A stretch of 11,427 nucleotides of DNA from Bacteroidia bacterium (GTDB taxonomy: Bacteria; Bacteroidota; Bacteroidia; Cytophagales; Cyclobacteriaceae), in NCBI GenBank assembly GCA_012031955.1, contig JAAURZ010000026.1, forward strand, positions 1 through 11,427. The letters run 5' to 3'. Positions 1 through 6,318 of this stretch are shown here, piece by piece; the first letter of the stretch is position 1; every line of letters begins with the position of its first letter. The position numbers and the translations under genes were made by a program. The notes under the pieces were generated by a model. That model was not told where the DNA came from and made no database searches. It saw only the letters and a program-made list of their open reading frames with translations.

Positions 1-960
1 CGATTAGCCCGTTATGCCTTCATCGCTCTTTCATTTGTGTTGTTGCTAAGTCTGTTCATATCGGACTTCGATCTTATCGGGCCTTACTCGGTAGAAGCTG
101 AGGAAGGTGAAATCTTCTTTCTAATCAACCTGTTCTCAAGCCTGATAGTGATGGTGATGTGTGTGAGCTTCATCATCAAGGTGAATGAAGAATCCGAAAG
201 ACGACTCATCAACCTGACGGACGAAGTGCGCACCAAGAACGTGAGCCTCGAAAAAACAAACGCCGAGCTCGACCGGTTCCTGTACAGTACTTCGCACGAT
301 TTGCGTTCACCGCTACTTTCAATCAAGGGACTGGTGAACATTGCGCGTCACGAGAGCGATCCGGGTATGATACAACACTACCTGGGCATGATGGATGAAC
401 GCGCCAACCGGCTGGACCATTTCATAAAAGATATCATTGATTACTCCAAGAACGCCAGAACAGACCTGAGAGCCGACGTGGTGGACTTCGCGAGACTTGT
501 TGACGAGGTGTGTGCCAACCTGGAGTTCATAGAAGGAGCGAAACAAATCCGGTTCGAAAGGGATATCTGCATTGCCCACTCAGCCATCATCGACAGGCAG
601 CGCATGTCTATCGTGCTCAACAACCTCATCGGCAATGCCATCAAGTACCACAACGTGCAGGGCGAAGATCCCTGGGTAAATATCGCCGTAAGCAACTCCG
701 ACGGTCATGTCACTATCAAGGTAAGGGACAACGGCCAGGGTATAAGCCACGAGCACTTGAACAAGATTTTTGATATGTTTTATCGGGGTACTGATAAATC
801 AAAAGGGTCTGGCCTGGGCCTTTACATTGTGAAGGAAGCAGTGCACAAAATGAACGGAACGCTCGAAGTCGAGTCGCAGGTGGGTGAAGGTACTACCTTC
901 CTTGTGCGGGTGCCGCTCGCCGAAGCCAGCGCTGAGCACAAGCCGGAGCCGATAGCATAA
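1..960 (+). CDS. Membrane-bound sensor histidine kinase, 5' end missing
   Basis: The frame is open from the first base of the window, so the true start lies upstream; the first possible start inside is a GTG at 37, and residues below count from it. Two hydrophobic stretches (bases 1-60 and about residues 26-48) are membrane helices. A short charged coiled coil (50-80) follows, then a HisKA dimerisation domain with the H-box STSHDLRSP, whose phospho-acceptor is His87. The HATPase_c domain has an N-box (NNLIGNAIKYHN, 195-206), a G1 box (DNGQGI, 231-236) and a G2 box (GSGLGL, 257-262). It should autophosphorylate on His and pass phosphate to a response regulator; no regulator gene is in view, and the sensed signal cannot be told because the sensor part is missing. 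The gene is intact, unlike the RHS gene next to it. An eroded copy of its last third lies at 8622-8822. Confidence 0.93.
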   Translation, partial: RLARYAFIALSFVLLLSLFISDFDLIGPYSVEAEEGEIFFLINLFSSLIVMVMCVSFIIKVNEESERRLINLTDEVRTKNVSLEKTNAELDRFLYSTSHDLRSPLLSIKGLVNIARHESDPGMIQHYLGMMDERANRLDHFIKDIIDYSKNARTDLRADVVDFARLVDEVCANLEFIEGAKQIRFERDICIAHSAIIDRQRMSIVLNNLIGNAIKYHNVQGEDPWVNIAVSNSDGHVTIKVRDNGQGISHEHLNKIFDMFYRGTDKSKGSGLGLYIVKEAVHKMNGTLEVESQVGEGTTFLVRVPLAEASAEHKPEPIA

Positions 961-1640
961 TGACTGGATGGAGCCCGCGCAATTTAGCTCTTCTGATGTA
1001 AGTGCTCGAGGAGAACTTTAAGATGCCGTGACTTCAGCAATCAAAAATCCCAAGCTGATTTAGGGAACGTTTCTAAGAGATTTGCAACCAGCCCAGGCAA
1101 AGAGAGGAAAACGACGTTTGTTCAGGAAGAGCCTGTGCGCTGCTTGTCCATCTCTTTCACATGGTATCGAACAATCATCTCGTTGCATACAGGAAATGGA
1201 AACTGGCGTCTCCCACGGCATGACGGGAACTTGATCACTCTTATTCCAACGGGGGAGGTCCTTCACCACCCGCCTGAGTTTGTTCAATAGCTGATTACAA
1301 AAAACAAATCAAAGTGGGTTGTTCAAATTGAGTCACGAAAGAAAGTCAGATGTAGGAAATAATCCTTCCTTCTAAAATCCTTTGAGTCGGCCACTGAGGA
1401 AAGAGTAATCACTTGTTTGAAACTGTCAAGACTTTTCGAGAGAAATTTTTTAATTAAGTAGTTAAAGCAAATCACACTGATGATCTTAAAACATGATGGC
1501 ATAGTATATGCAAAAATGTTGTTGTTAATTTCAAAATGTCTTAGCACCGATGTGTTCGCGTAAGCAGCATTACCCGACGTAATGCAATCTCACGATTGTG
1601 CATTGATCTTTCACTGGCTCGTGAAATGTGAAGTCCGTCT
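961..1640. other. Gene-poor stretch between kinase and RHS locus
   Basis: No convincing gene is seen in these 680 bases. The + strand frame 997-1290 is open for about 97 codons but has no ATG start and matches nothing I recognise. The two - strand frames here (1060-1287 and 1323-1547) also lack family features; the second lies in AT-rich sequence and looks like chance. The stretch may hold eroded remains of older RHS cassettes, but I could not align it to the core. No tRNA or transposase is visible. Confidence 0.55.
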
Positions 1641-1644
1641 TCAC
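1628..1644. repeat. Short perfect hairpin at the end of the displaced RHS fragment
   Basis: GTGAAG and CTTCAC form a perfect 6-bp stem around a 5-base loop (TCCGT). It overlaps the stop codon of the displaced RHS fragment. There is no clear U-tract after it on the - strand, so it is a weak terminator candidate at best. Confidence 0.35.
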
Positions 1645-1934
1645 TCGCTAAAAGCATATGGGTTTATGCCGCGCACCCCAGCCGTTCTTGTTGATGAACA
1701 ATAGGAGCTTTCCAGCGAATTCCGAGTACCGATAAACCCATTGCCAATGTTGATGACTGAATTGTTAACAAGGGTGATCGGATTGAAAAAAATGTTGTCG
1801 CTGTACTCAAATGGTTTGAAGGTTTCTATCTGCTCCAATCCCTCCAGCTCAATACCATTGATCACCTTGTTCTCACTAAAAGCGTACGTGCTGTTGTACA
1901 GGTATTTCTCCCCCAGGGAGTCTATGTTGAAGAT
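1641..1934 (-). pseudogene. Displaced, truncated copy of the RHS core end and toxin linker
   Basis: Read on the - strand, this begins inside the conserved end of an RHS core (FNIDSLGEKYLYNSTYAFSE, then NKVINGIELEGLEQ) and continues into the same linker as the main RHS gene (EYSDNIFFNPITLVNNSVIN). It has no 5' part of the gene and no toxin domain: after the stretch matching NSLESSY the frame slips by one missing base and ends at the TGA at 1641-1643. The last in-frame residues, NPYAFSE, resemble the core motif TYAFSE and may mark yet another recombination join. It lies directly downstream of a terminator and has no visible promoter, so it is probably silent. Such displaced core ends are known beside RHS genes, where they give homology for exchanging C-terminal tips. 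It also shows the unbroken version of the frame that is shifted at 4284 in the main gene. Confidence 0.85.
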
Positions 1935-1945
1935 TGCAAAGGCTA

Positions 1946-1977
1946 TGAAAACAAAAGCCCCGGATGACCAGGGCTTT
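1946..1977 (-). terminator. Rho-independent terminator after the DUF2019 immunity gene
   Basis: On the - strand AAAGCCC and GGGCTTT form a 7-bp stem around a 10-base loop and are followed by TTGTTTTC. The stem starts 4 bases beyond the stop codon of the immunity gene ending at 1981. It should end the RHS-toxin-immunity transcript and separate it from the displaced core fragment. Confidence 0.8.
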
Positions 1978-1980
1978 GCT

Positions 1981-2337
1981 TTACAATTTTAGATTTCCTT
2001 TTCGCCATTCGCTTAGGGTTGTTTCTGCGGCAAGGGACCGTATTCCACTTCCTTTCGCAATTTCTTCCAATGCTCGGATTGCCTGACGTTCCTCTATTGG
2101 CAAGAGGTAAGTAGCCGCCCAGCCTTTCACACCATCAGACGAGTGATTTAAAAATTGCGACAGACTCTTCAATTCATTTCGTCCTTTGAGGAAGTTTACG
2201 ACTTTCTCGATAACTGCTTGGTTTTTGTTTGCGATTTTGTAGTCGCCAAGTTCAGCCGCCTCAGCATGCTTGGATGCTGCCGTTTCGAAATTCATCAATG
2301 CGGATTCTTTATCTTTCAATTTTATCATGGCGTCCAT
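1981..2337 (-). CDS. DUF2019-type immunity protein for the orphan HNH-like toxin
   Basis: This 118-residue protein has no signal peptide or membrane helix, so it should be cytoplasmic. The pattern is that of the DUF2019 family as I know it: a helical N-terminal part with an EAAELGDYKIANK segment (27-39), a GWAATYLLP segment (72-80), an alanine-rich helix with RALEEIAKG (88-96) and a C-terminal AETTLSEWRKG (104-114). DUF2019 proteins are commonly encoded behind RHS and other polymorphic toxins and act as immunity proteins. The gene directly follows and overlaps the orphan toxin. With the first ATG (2337) the overlap is 13 bases; the second ATG (Met4, 2328) makes an ATGA stop/start overlap with the toxin's TGA and may be the true start. 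It is most likely the cognate inhibitor of that nuclease; this is inferred from position and family. Confidence 0.82.
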   Translation of the reverse strand: MDAMIKLKDKESALMNFETAASKHAEAAELGDYKIANKNQAVIEKVVNFLKGRNELKSLSQFLNHSSDGVKGWAATYLLPIEERQAIRALEEIAKGSGIRSLAAETTLSEWRKGNLKL

Positions 2338-2981
2338 CCGAATTTTCTTAATGTTTGAATACCGAAATCATACTGAGCCTGGTAGTTCTGGGTACTTAAC
2401 CACTGTCTAACAGTTAACCCACCTGTGAAAAAGTCCTTCGACGAATAGTACCCAGATACTCGATTGTGAATTGAACCAGCACCATGAGGTAGCTTAATTA
2501 GATTCCCGGTATTGTGAATCGTTTCTGCTCCAAGTTCAACTAGGTTACCCGGTGTTTGCTCTACTATATGGTGCCAGGCTTTCCCTTCGCCGGCCGATCC
2601 CATTGCTCTTTTGAAGGCATTGAAAGAGCTGAATCCCTGTGTACTTACCTGTACTGCCTCAGCCGCGCCTAAGTCAACCGCCTCGTTGAGAATAGGTCTT
2701 GCCGAATTTCCGAAAACTGATCGAAATAATGGTACTTCACCCGCCAAATATTTTCCTGCCACCCAGCCTACACCCAGTGCTTCGCCTGCTGCTGAGGCTA
2801 CTACGGCCTGGCCTACTACCTGCGCACTTTCCTTCGCTACTTGATAACCCTTTGGTGAGCCCCATGCGTATGAACCTTGTGTGCTGAAGGTCCTAAAGTT
2901 TATGTCCCGGGTAACCAGGTAGCCCAGGCCGCCGTACAAGGTGCCTGCATTGTTGTAGCCTGCGGCACCTATAGATTTCAA
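2325..2981 (-). CDS. Orphan RHS C-terminal toxin, HNH/WHH-like nuclease tip
   Basis: This 218-residue frame is not a free-standing gene but the detached tip of an RHS toxin. Residues 1-40 (GAAGYNNAGTLYGGLGYLV, then TRDINF) are linker sequence of the kind found between an RHS core and its toxin. Homologous frame continues upstream as TDIGAGY to about 3005 but is cut by a TAA at 2988-2990, leaving only a TTG at 2981 as possible start. An alanine/glycine-rich hydrophobic segment (55-77) precedes the toxin domain. That domain has AWHHIVEQ (His137, His138), IHNTGN (155-160), LPHGAGSIHNR (His166, His172) and a YYSS turn, a pattern typical of HNH/WHH-superfamily nucleases of polymorphic toxins. DNA or RNA cleavage is inferred. 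It starts 25 bases after the first immunity gene and overlaps its own, so it may be co-transcribed. Without core or secretion signal it could be delivered only after recombination onto an RHS core. Confidence 0.8.
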   Translation of the reverse strand: MKSIGAAGYNNAGTLYGGLGYLVTRDINFRTFSTQGSYAWGSPKGYQVAKESAQVVGQAVVASAAGEALGVGWVAGKYLAGEVPLFRSVFGNSARPILNEAVDLGAAEAVQVSTQGFSSFNAFKRAMGSAGEGKAWHHIVEQTPGNLVELGAETIHNTGNLIKLPHGAGSIHNRVSGYYSSKDFFTGGLTVRQWLSTQNYQAQYDFGIQTLRKFGWTP

Positions 2982-3006
2982 ATCAGGTTAATACCCGGCA
3001 CCGATG

Positions 3007-3612
3007 TCAGTTGCCATAGTTTATTTCCCTTATATGTTCTATTGCTCTGTTGGCATTTGGTTTCCCCTTTGATTGCTGCATAAATGTTTCAACAACCTGA
3101 TTTAGGGTATTAAGATCACCCTTTGCTTTTAAGAGTGTTGTTAGATATTTAAATCGACCTATTTCTGTTGTTCCCGCATAACCTTCGTTCATCCAACTAC
3201 TTGTTAGGCCTTCATCTGACAGCCTTTTGCTTAACTGAGGGACAACAATATTTTGAACAACCTCGATCACACTGGAAGTAATGTTGCTCAAAGTATCCGA
3301 TGTCTTGAGGTTCCACCAGTAATCTGGGCTACCTGGCATAAAGCTCCCTACCCTTGATTGCCAATGGCACTGTTCAACTTCTGGTTTTAGGTGATTCCAA
3401 TTGCCATATTGTGATTGCCCTAAAACATCAGAGTATATCCCGAAATTGATTGTAAATTTAACTATGTCTCTCGAAGCTTCTCTGCTCTTCTGAAAGGTTA
3501 CAACTCCATAATTTCTATTTGCTTCCAAGTAAAAGGTATTCCCCTTTTTATGGAACCCAATTCGCCTCAACAATGGGGTTAATGCTTTAATAAGTTCTTT
3601 AAATATGTCCAT
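3007..3612 (-). CDS. DUF4304-type immunity protein for the RHS REase-like toxin
   Basis: This 201-residue protein is predicted to be cytoplasmic, with no signal peptide. The N-terminus shows the DUF4304 pattern: an amphipathic helix (FKELIKALTPLLRRIGF, 4-20), then HKKGNTFYLE (21-30) and GVVTFQKSRE (36-45), followed by a beta strand with FTINFGIYSD. The C-terminal third (about 150-198) is helical and charged. Proteins of this family commonly sit behind nuclease-type polymorphic toxins. The ATG lies 4 bases after the stop of the toxin tip, so the two are translated from one message. The gene is intact although the carrier gene upstream is frameshifted, as expected if immunity is still needed against sister cells. 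The pairing with the REase-like toxin is inferred from adjacency. Confidence 0.82.
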   Translation of the reverse strand: MDIFKELIKALTPLLRRIGFHKKGNTFYLEANRNYGVVTFQKSREASRDIVKFTINFGIYSDVLGQSQYGNWNHLKPEVEQCHWQSRVGSFMPGSPDYWWNLKTSDTLSNITSSVIEVVQNIVVPQLSKRLSDEGLTSSWMNEGYAGTTEIGRFKYLTTLLKAKGDLNTLNQVVETFMQQSKGKPNANRAIEHIREINYGN

Positions 3613-3616
3613 TCAT

Positions 3617-4300
3617 TTACCAACCGTCAGGTTTTTTAACTAGTTGTACGGGATAACCATTAGCATCAAGCCAAGCATCTTTTAATTTTTGCAATGGCAG
3701 GTAGCGAGAGCCACCAACCTTGGCTTCTATACCGCCCAAATTAACACCATTGTGCCAAACATCTAAGTCCATATAGCGTTTACCAAAGGGTGTCCACTTG
3801 TAAACTTCAGTATTTACTGTTCGCCCTTCTGCTCTCAATGCTGTAGCTAGTTCATCTCTAAACAAATTACCTGCCGACCTATTTGTTTGAACTAAGGACG
3901 TCCCTCCCCTCGCAACCAACGTCTTCTGCATTGCCTGCGAGCTAAAGTCCACCTTGGGCAGGCTAAAGTTCTTGGTCAGCAGGGCGGACGTTGCCGCCGT
4001 TGCAAAGTTCTCATAATTCTGTGCTTTTCCAAAGGCCTGCAGCGTCTCGGTGAACTGCTGTTCGAGTGGTGTATCTCTGATATACTTGTACCCGGATGAA
4101 AAGTAATTTCCTACTCCACTGAAGGCGTCCTTCGTTTGTGAACCCAACTCCGAACCATATGCGCCCCAGCCGTTCTTGTTGATGAACTGATAGGAGCTTT
4201 CCAGTGAATTCCACGCATTGATAAATTCGTTGCCAATATTGATGACTGAATTGTTGACCAGGGTGACTGGATTGAAAAAAATGATTGTCGCTGTATTCAA
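3617..4300 (-). CDS. C-terminal toxin tip of the main RHS protein, restriction-endonuclease-fold-like
   Basis: This is the last piece of the broken RHS gene; its TTG at 4300 is only the first start-like codon, and true homologous sequence enters the frame at the indel at 4284. Residues 10-45 are the linker shared with the displaced copy near 1700. A middle region (60-130) is variable. The toxin domain has GNLFRDELATALRAEGR (144-160), then RYMDLDVW (175-182), then GGIEAKVG (189-196). An Asp (178 or 180) followed by E192-x-K194 is the D...ExK signature of the PD-(D/E)xK nuclease fold; the overall pattern recalls the Tox-REase families, Tox-REase-7 being my best guess. It would cut nucleic acid in a rival cell. 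It is more AT-rich than the core, and its immunity gene begins 4 bases after its stop. It is intact internally but joined out of frame to the core. Confidence 0.78.
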   Translation of the reverse strand: MNTATIIFFNPVTLVNNSVINIGNEFINAWNSLESSYQFINKNGWGAYGSELGSQTKDAFSGVGNYFSSGYKYIRDTPLEQQFTETLQAFGKAQNYENFATAATSALLTKNFSLPKVDFSSQAMQKTLVARGGTSLVQTNRSAGNLFRDELATALRAEGRTVNTEVYKWTPFGKRYMDLDVWHNGVNLGGIEAKVGGSRYLPLQKLKDAWLDANGYPVQLVKKPDGW

Positions 4301-4592
4301 ATGGTTTGAAGGTTTCTATCTGCTCCAATCCCTCCAGCTCAATCCCATTGATCACCTTGTTCTCACTAAAAGCGTACGTGCTGTTGTACAGGTATTTCTC
4401 TGCCAGCGGGTCGATGTTGAAGAAGCGCCCCAGCTCGGGCATGGCGTTGCGCCACTTGAACTGCGACCAGCCCAGGTTGAGGTCGGTGAGGCGCTCCTGG
4501 TTCTGGAAGGTCCAGCGCTGTGGCAGGGTGCCTTCCTGTTGGTAGTCGTCGTAGGCCAGCCCGAAGGGATGGTAGTCGGCGGCTTGTATCAC
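4011..4592 (-). CDS. RHS gene piece 5: end of the RHS core
   Basis: This frame is homologous from about 4622 down to 4285 and reads THAHSAVIQAADYHPFGLAY, then WTFQNQERLTDLNLGWSQFKW, then RNAMPELGRFFNIDPLAEKY. That is the hyperconserved end of Bacteroidota RHS cores, where the shell closes and the toxin is cut free. GTG at 4592 is not a true start. After EYSDN the frame is wrong because of the extra base at 4284; the rest of the open frame to 4011 is spurious. Base composition drops in GC just after this core end. Confidence 0.8.
   Translation of the reverse strand: MIQAADYHPFGLAYDDYQQEGTLPQRWTFQNQERLTDLNLGWSQFKWRNAMPELGRFFNIDPLAEKYLYNSTYAFSENKVINGIELEGLEQIETFKPFEYSDNHFFQSSHPGQQFSHQYWQRIYQCVEFTGKLLSVHQQERLGRIWFGVGFTNEGRLQWSRKLLFIRVQVYQRYTTRTAVHRDAAGLWKSTEL
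4161..4423 (-). repeat. Direct repeat: RHS core end plus linker, second copy at 1673-1934
   Basis: About 262 bases are shared in the same orientation with 1673-1934, clearly above 80% identical by eye. The most conserved part covers the core end and the first linker residues (around 4285-4405 and 1795-1916). Homology stops on one side just before the GC-rich core and on the other just after the NGWGA codons. The copies lie about 2.5 kb apart and enclose both toxin/immunity pairs, so recombination between them would delete or exchange the tips. Confidence 0.85.
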
Positions 4593-4924
4593 CGCGCTGT
4601 GGGCGTGGGTGAGTTCGAGGATGCGTCGAAGCCGATCTGCTGCTCAAACTGCCCTTCGTTGGTGGGGAATATGAACACGTAGCCGGGCTGACGTATCACC
4701 AGTTCTTTGGCCAGCCGCTCGTGCGGCATCTTCGTCTCGCCCGACTGCGCGTAGGCCGCACTCACCTGCTGGTAGGCAAGGTCTACCATGTTAAATTTCT
4801 TGTCGAGCACCAGTATGTTCAGAAATCCTTTCGGCGCCGTGTCGTCATCGTCGCGCTGGCCGGTGGCCACGAAGGTGCCGAAGTTGTTGAGTGCGTCGAA
4901 GGCCATGCGCGCTTCGCCCTGCAT
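4589..4924 (-). CDS. RHS gene piece 4: beta-sandwich insert
   Basis: The homologous frame enters at about 4985 (GADLQAFAAALTSAFSL upstream of the apparent ATG at 4924) and runs to about 4625. It contains LVLDKKFNMVDLAYQQVSAA and PGYVFIFPTNEG, typical of the beta-rich insert that sits between the RDHQGNTR segment and the core end in these proteins. It is bounded by single-base losses on both sides. The ATG at 4924 is internal and not a genuine start. Confidence 0.75.
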   Translation of the reverse strand: MQGEARMAFDALNNFGTFVATGQRDDDDTAPKGFLNILVLDKKFNMVDLAYQQVSAAYAQSGETKMPHERLAKELVIRQPGYVFIFPTNEGQFEQQIGFDASSNSPTPTAR

Positions 4925-6318
4925 GTCGGGGGTGAGACTGAACGCACTGGTGAGCGCGGCCGCGAAGGCCTGCAGGTCGGCGCCTGTTGTACCTGGTCTT
5001 CGTACTTGGCGTACACGCTGGCGCGCACCGTGTCGCCGGGCAGCACTGCCAGGCTGCGCGTCATGCCCACCTGTCCGCGATAGCCGCCGTTGAGTATGTG
5101 CGCGTGCTGGTACACAGTGCCCGCGTCGGTGTGGTCCAACAAGTCGTTCGCGTCGGCGTGGTAGTTGCCGAAGTCGTTCTGCTCGTCGCCCGCCGCTTCC
5201 ATCGTCGCTTTCCAGGTGTCGGTGCGCGGCTGCGTGGTAAAGGTGATGCGCGTGTTGCCCTGGTGGTCGCGCAGGGTGTACTCATACACGGGCACTTCGC
5301 CGGTCATGTTTACGCGGCCTTGCTCGTGATTGATAAACTGCAGGGTTCCGCCTTCGTACATGAACTCGCCGTTGTAGTCGTACATCAACTGCAGCACGCC
5401 GGCCGCGTTGTACCACTGCTGCCCGAGTTTGATGCCGGCAGCGTCGTAGGTGAACAGCAGTTTTTCGCCGTCGATGTTTTGCACCACCTGCGGCAGGTTG
5501 AGGTGGTTGTATTGGATGGAGGTAATGCCTTTGTTGTGATCTGTCACCAGGTTGCCGGCAGCGTCGTAGACGTAGTCGCTGCCCGTACTGTGGATGTCGT
5601 TGAAGCCTTCTTTGGATGATGATGCGTCGGTGACGTCGAGCAGTTGATTGCCGTGGTAGGTGTAAGAGAGATCATCCTGTACGTTGCCCTCTACGCTCCA
5701 GCGTGTGAGCTTGTTGATGTTGCCGTTGCGGTCGTAGGCGAGTCCTGTTTCGCGGCGCGACGGGTCGGGGTGCCATTGGGCTTTTTTGAAAAATGTGTTG
5801 GTGGCCGTGAGGCGGCCCATCACGTCGTAGCTGAAGGTGGAGGCTTGCCCGGTCGGCTCGTCGAGTTCGTGCGCGCCCAGGCCCAGGCACTTGCTCCACC
5901 GCAGGGCGCCGATGTTGCCGTCGTAAAATGTTTTGTTGCCCAGCGCGGGGTCTTGTTGGTGGTAAAGCAGGTCGATGCCGAAATAATCCGGCGGCTCATT
6001 CTCATTGTCGGGGTTGTTGGCGGAAAGGTCGGCGTTGTTGATGCGCGTGATCCACCCCCGGATGTTGTAGCGATAGTCGACGTGCTGTTTGAAGTTGATG
6101 CCGTTGTCGGTGGAGTGCAGCTTTTTGCTGATTAGCTGCCCGAGCTCATTGTATACATTTCGCGTAAGCAACACAAAGGCGCCGTTGTTTACTTGGTGCC
6201 ATGTGTTGATGAGCCGCCCTGCATGGTCGTAGTCGAACTTGCGTGTGACAGTAACCGTATGCGTGTATGCTGTGGCGTGGCTGGTCTGGGTTTGTGTGAT
6301 TTTGTCCGGTAAAATCAT
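4819..6318 (-). CDS. RHS gene piece 3: YD-repeat core
   Basis: This long piece carries the tyrosine/aspartate repeats that build the RHS cocoon: FDYDHAGRLINTW, VYNELGQLISKK, YRYNIRGWITRIN, FSYDVMGRLTATN, LAYDRNGNINKLT and YVYDAAGNLVTDH, followed by the RHS hallmark YEYTLRDHQGNTRITFT. Its apparent ATG (6318) overlaps the TGA of the preceding piece as ATGA, but homology runs through this point, so it is a frame break and not an operon junction. The last 55 or so residues (after EDQVQ, near 4985) are out of frame and spurious. The stretch is strongly GC-rich. Confidence 0.87.
   Translation of the reverse strand: MILPDKITQTQTSHATAYTHTVTVTRKFDYDHAGRLINTWHQVNNGAFVLLTRNVYNELGQLISKKLHSTDNGINFKQHVDYRYNIRGWITRINNADLSANNPDNENEPPDYFGIDLLYHQQDPALGNKTFYDGNIGALRWSKCLGLGAHELDEPTGQASTFSYDVMGRLTATNTFFKKAQWHPDPSRRETGLAYDRNGNINKLTRWSVEGNVQDDLSYTYHGNQLLDVTDASSSKEGFNDIHSTGSDYVYDAAGNLVTDHNKGITSIQYNHLNLPQVVQNIDGEKLLFTYDAAGIKLGQQWYNAAGVLQLMYDYNGEFMYEGGTLQFINHEQGRVNMTGEVPVYEYTLRDHQGNTRITFTTQPRTDTWKATMEAAGDEQNDFGNYHADANDLLDHTDAGTVYQHAHILNGGYRGQVGMTRSLAVLPGDTVRASVYAKYEDQVQQAPTCRPSRPRSPVRSVSPPTCRAKRAWPSTHSTTSAPSWPPASATMTTRRRKDF

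Noticed and set aside
1060..1547. Two short - strand frames (1060-1287 and 1323-1547)
   Set aside because: No domain, signal or upstream context supports translation.
4987..6135. Two + strand open frames (4987-5619 and 5644-6135)
   Set aside because: Both are shadows of the YD-repeat core on the other strand, without domains.
6315..6318. ATGA stop/start overlap suggesting two translationally coupled genes
   Set aside because: RHS homology runs through the point and the expected DFTG motif is visible in the third frame, so it is a frame break within one gene.
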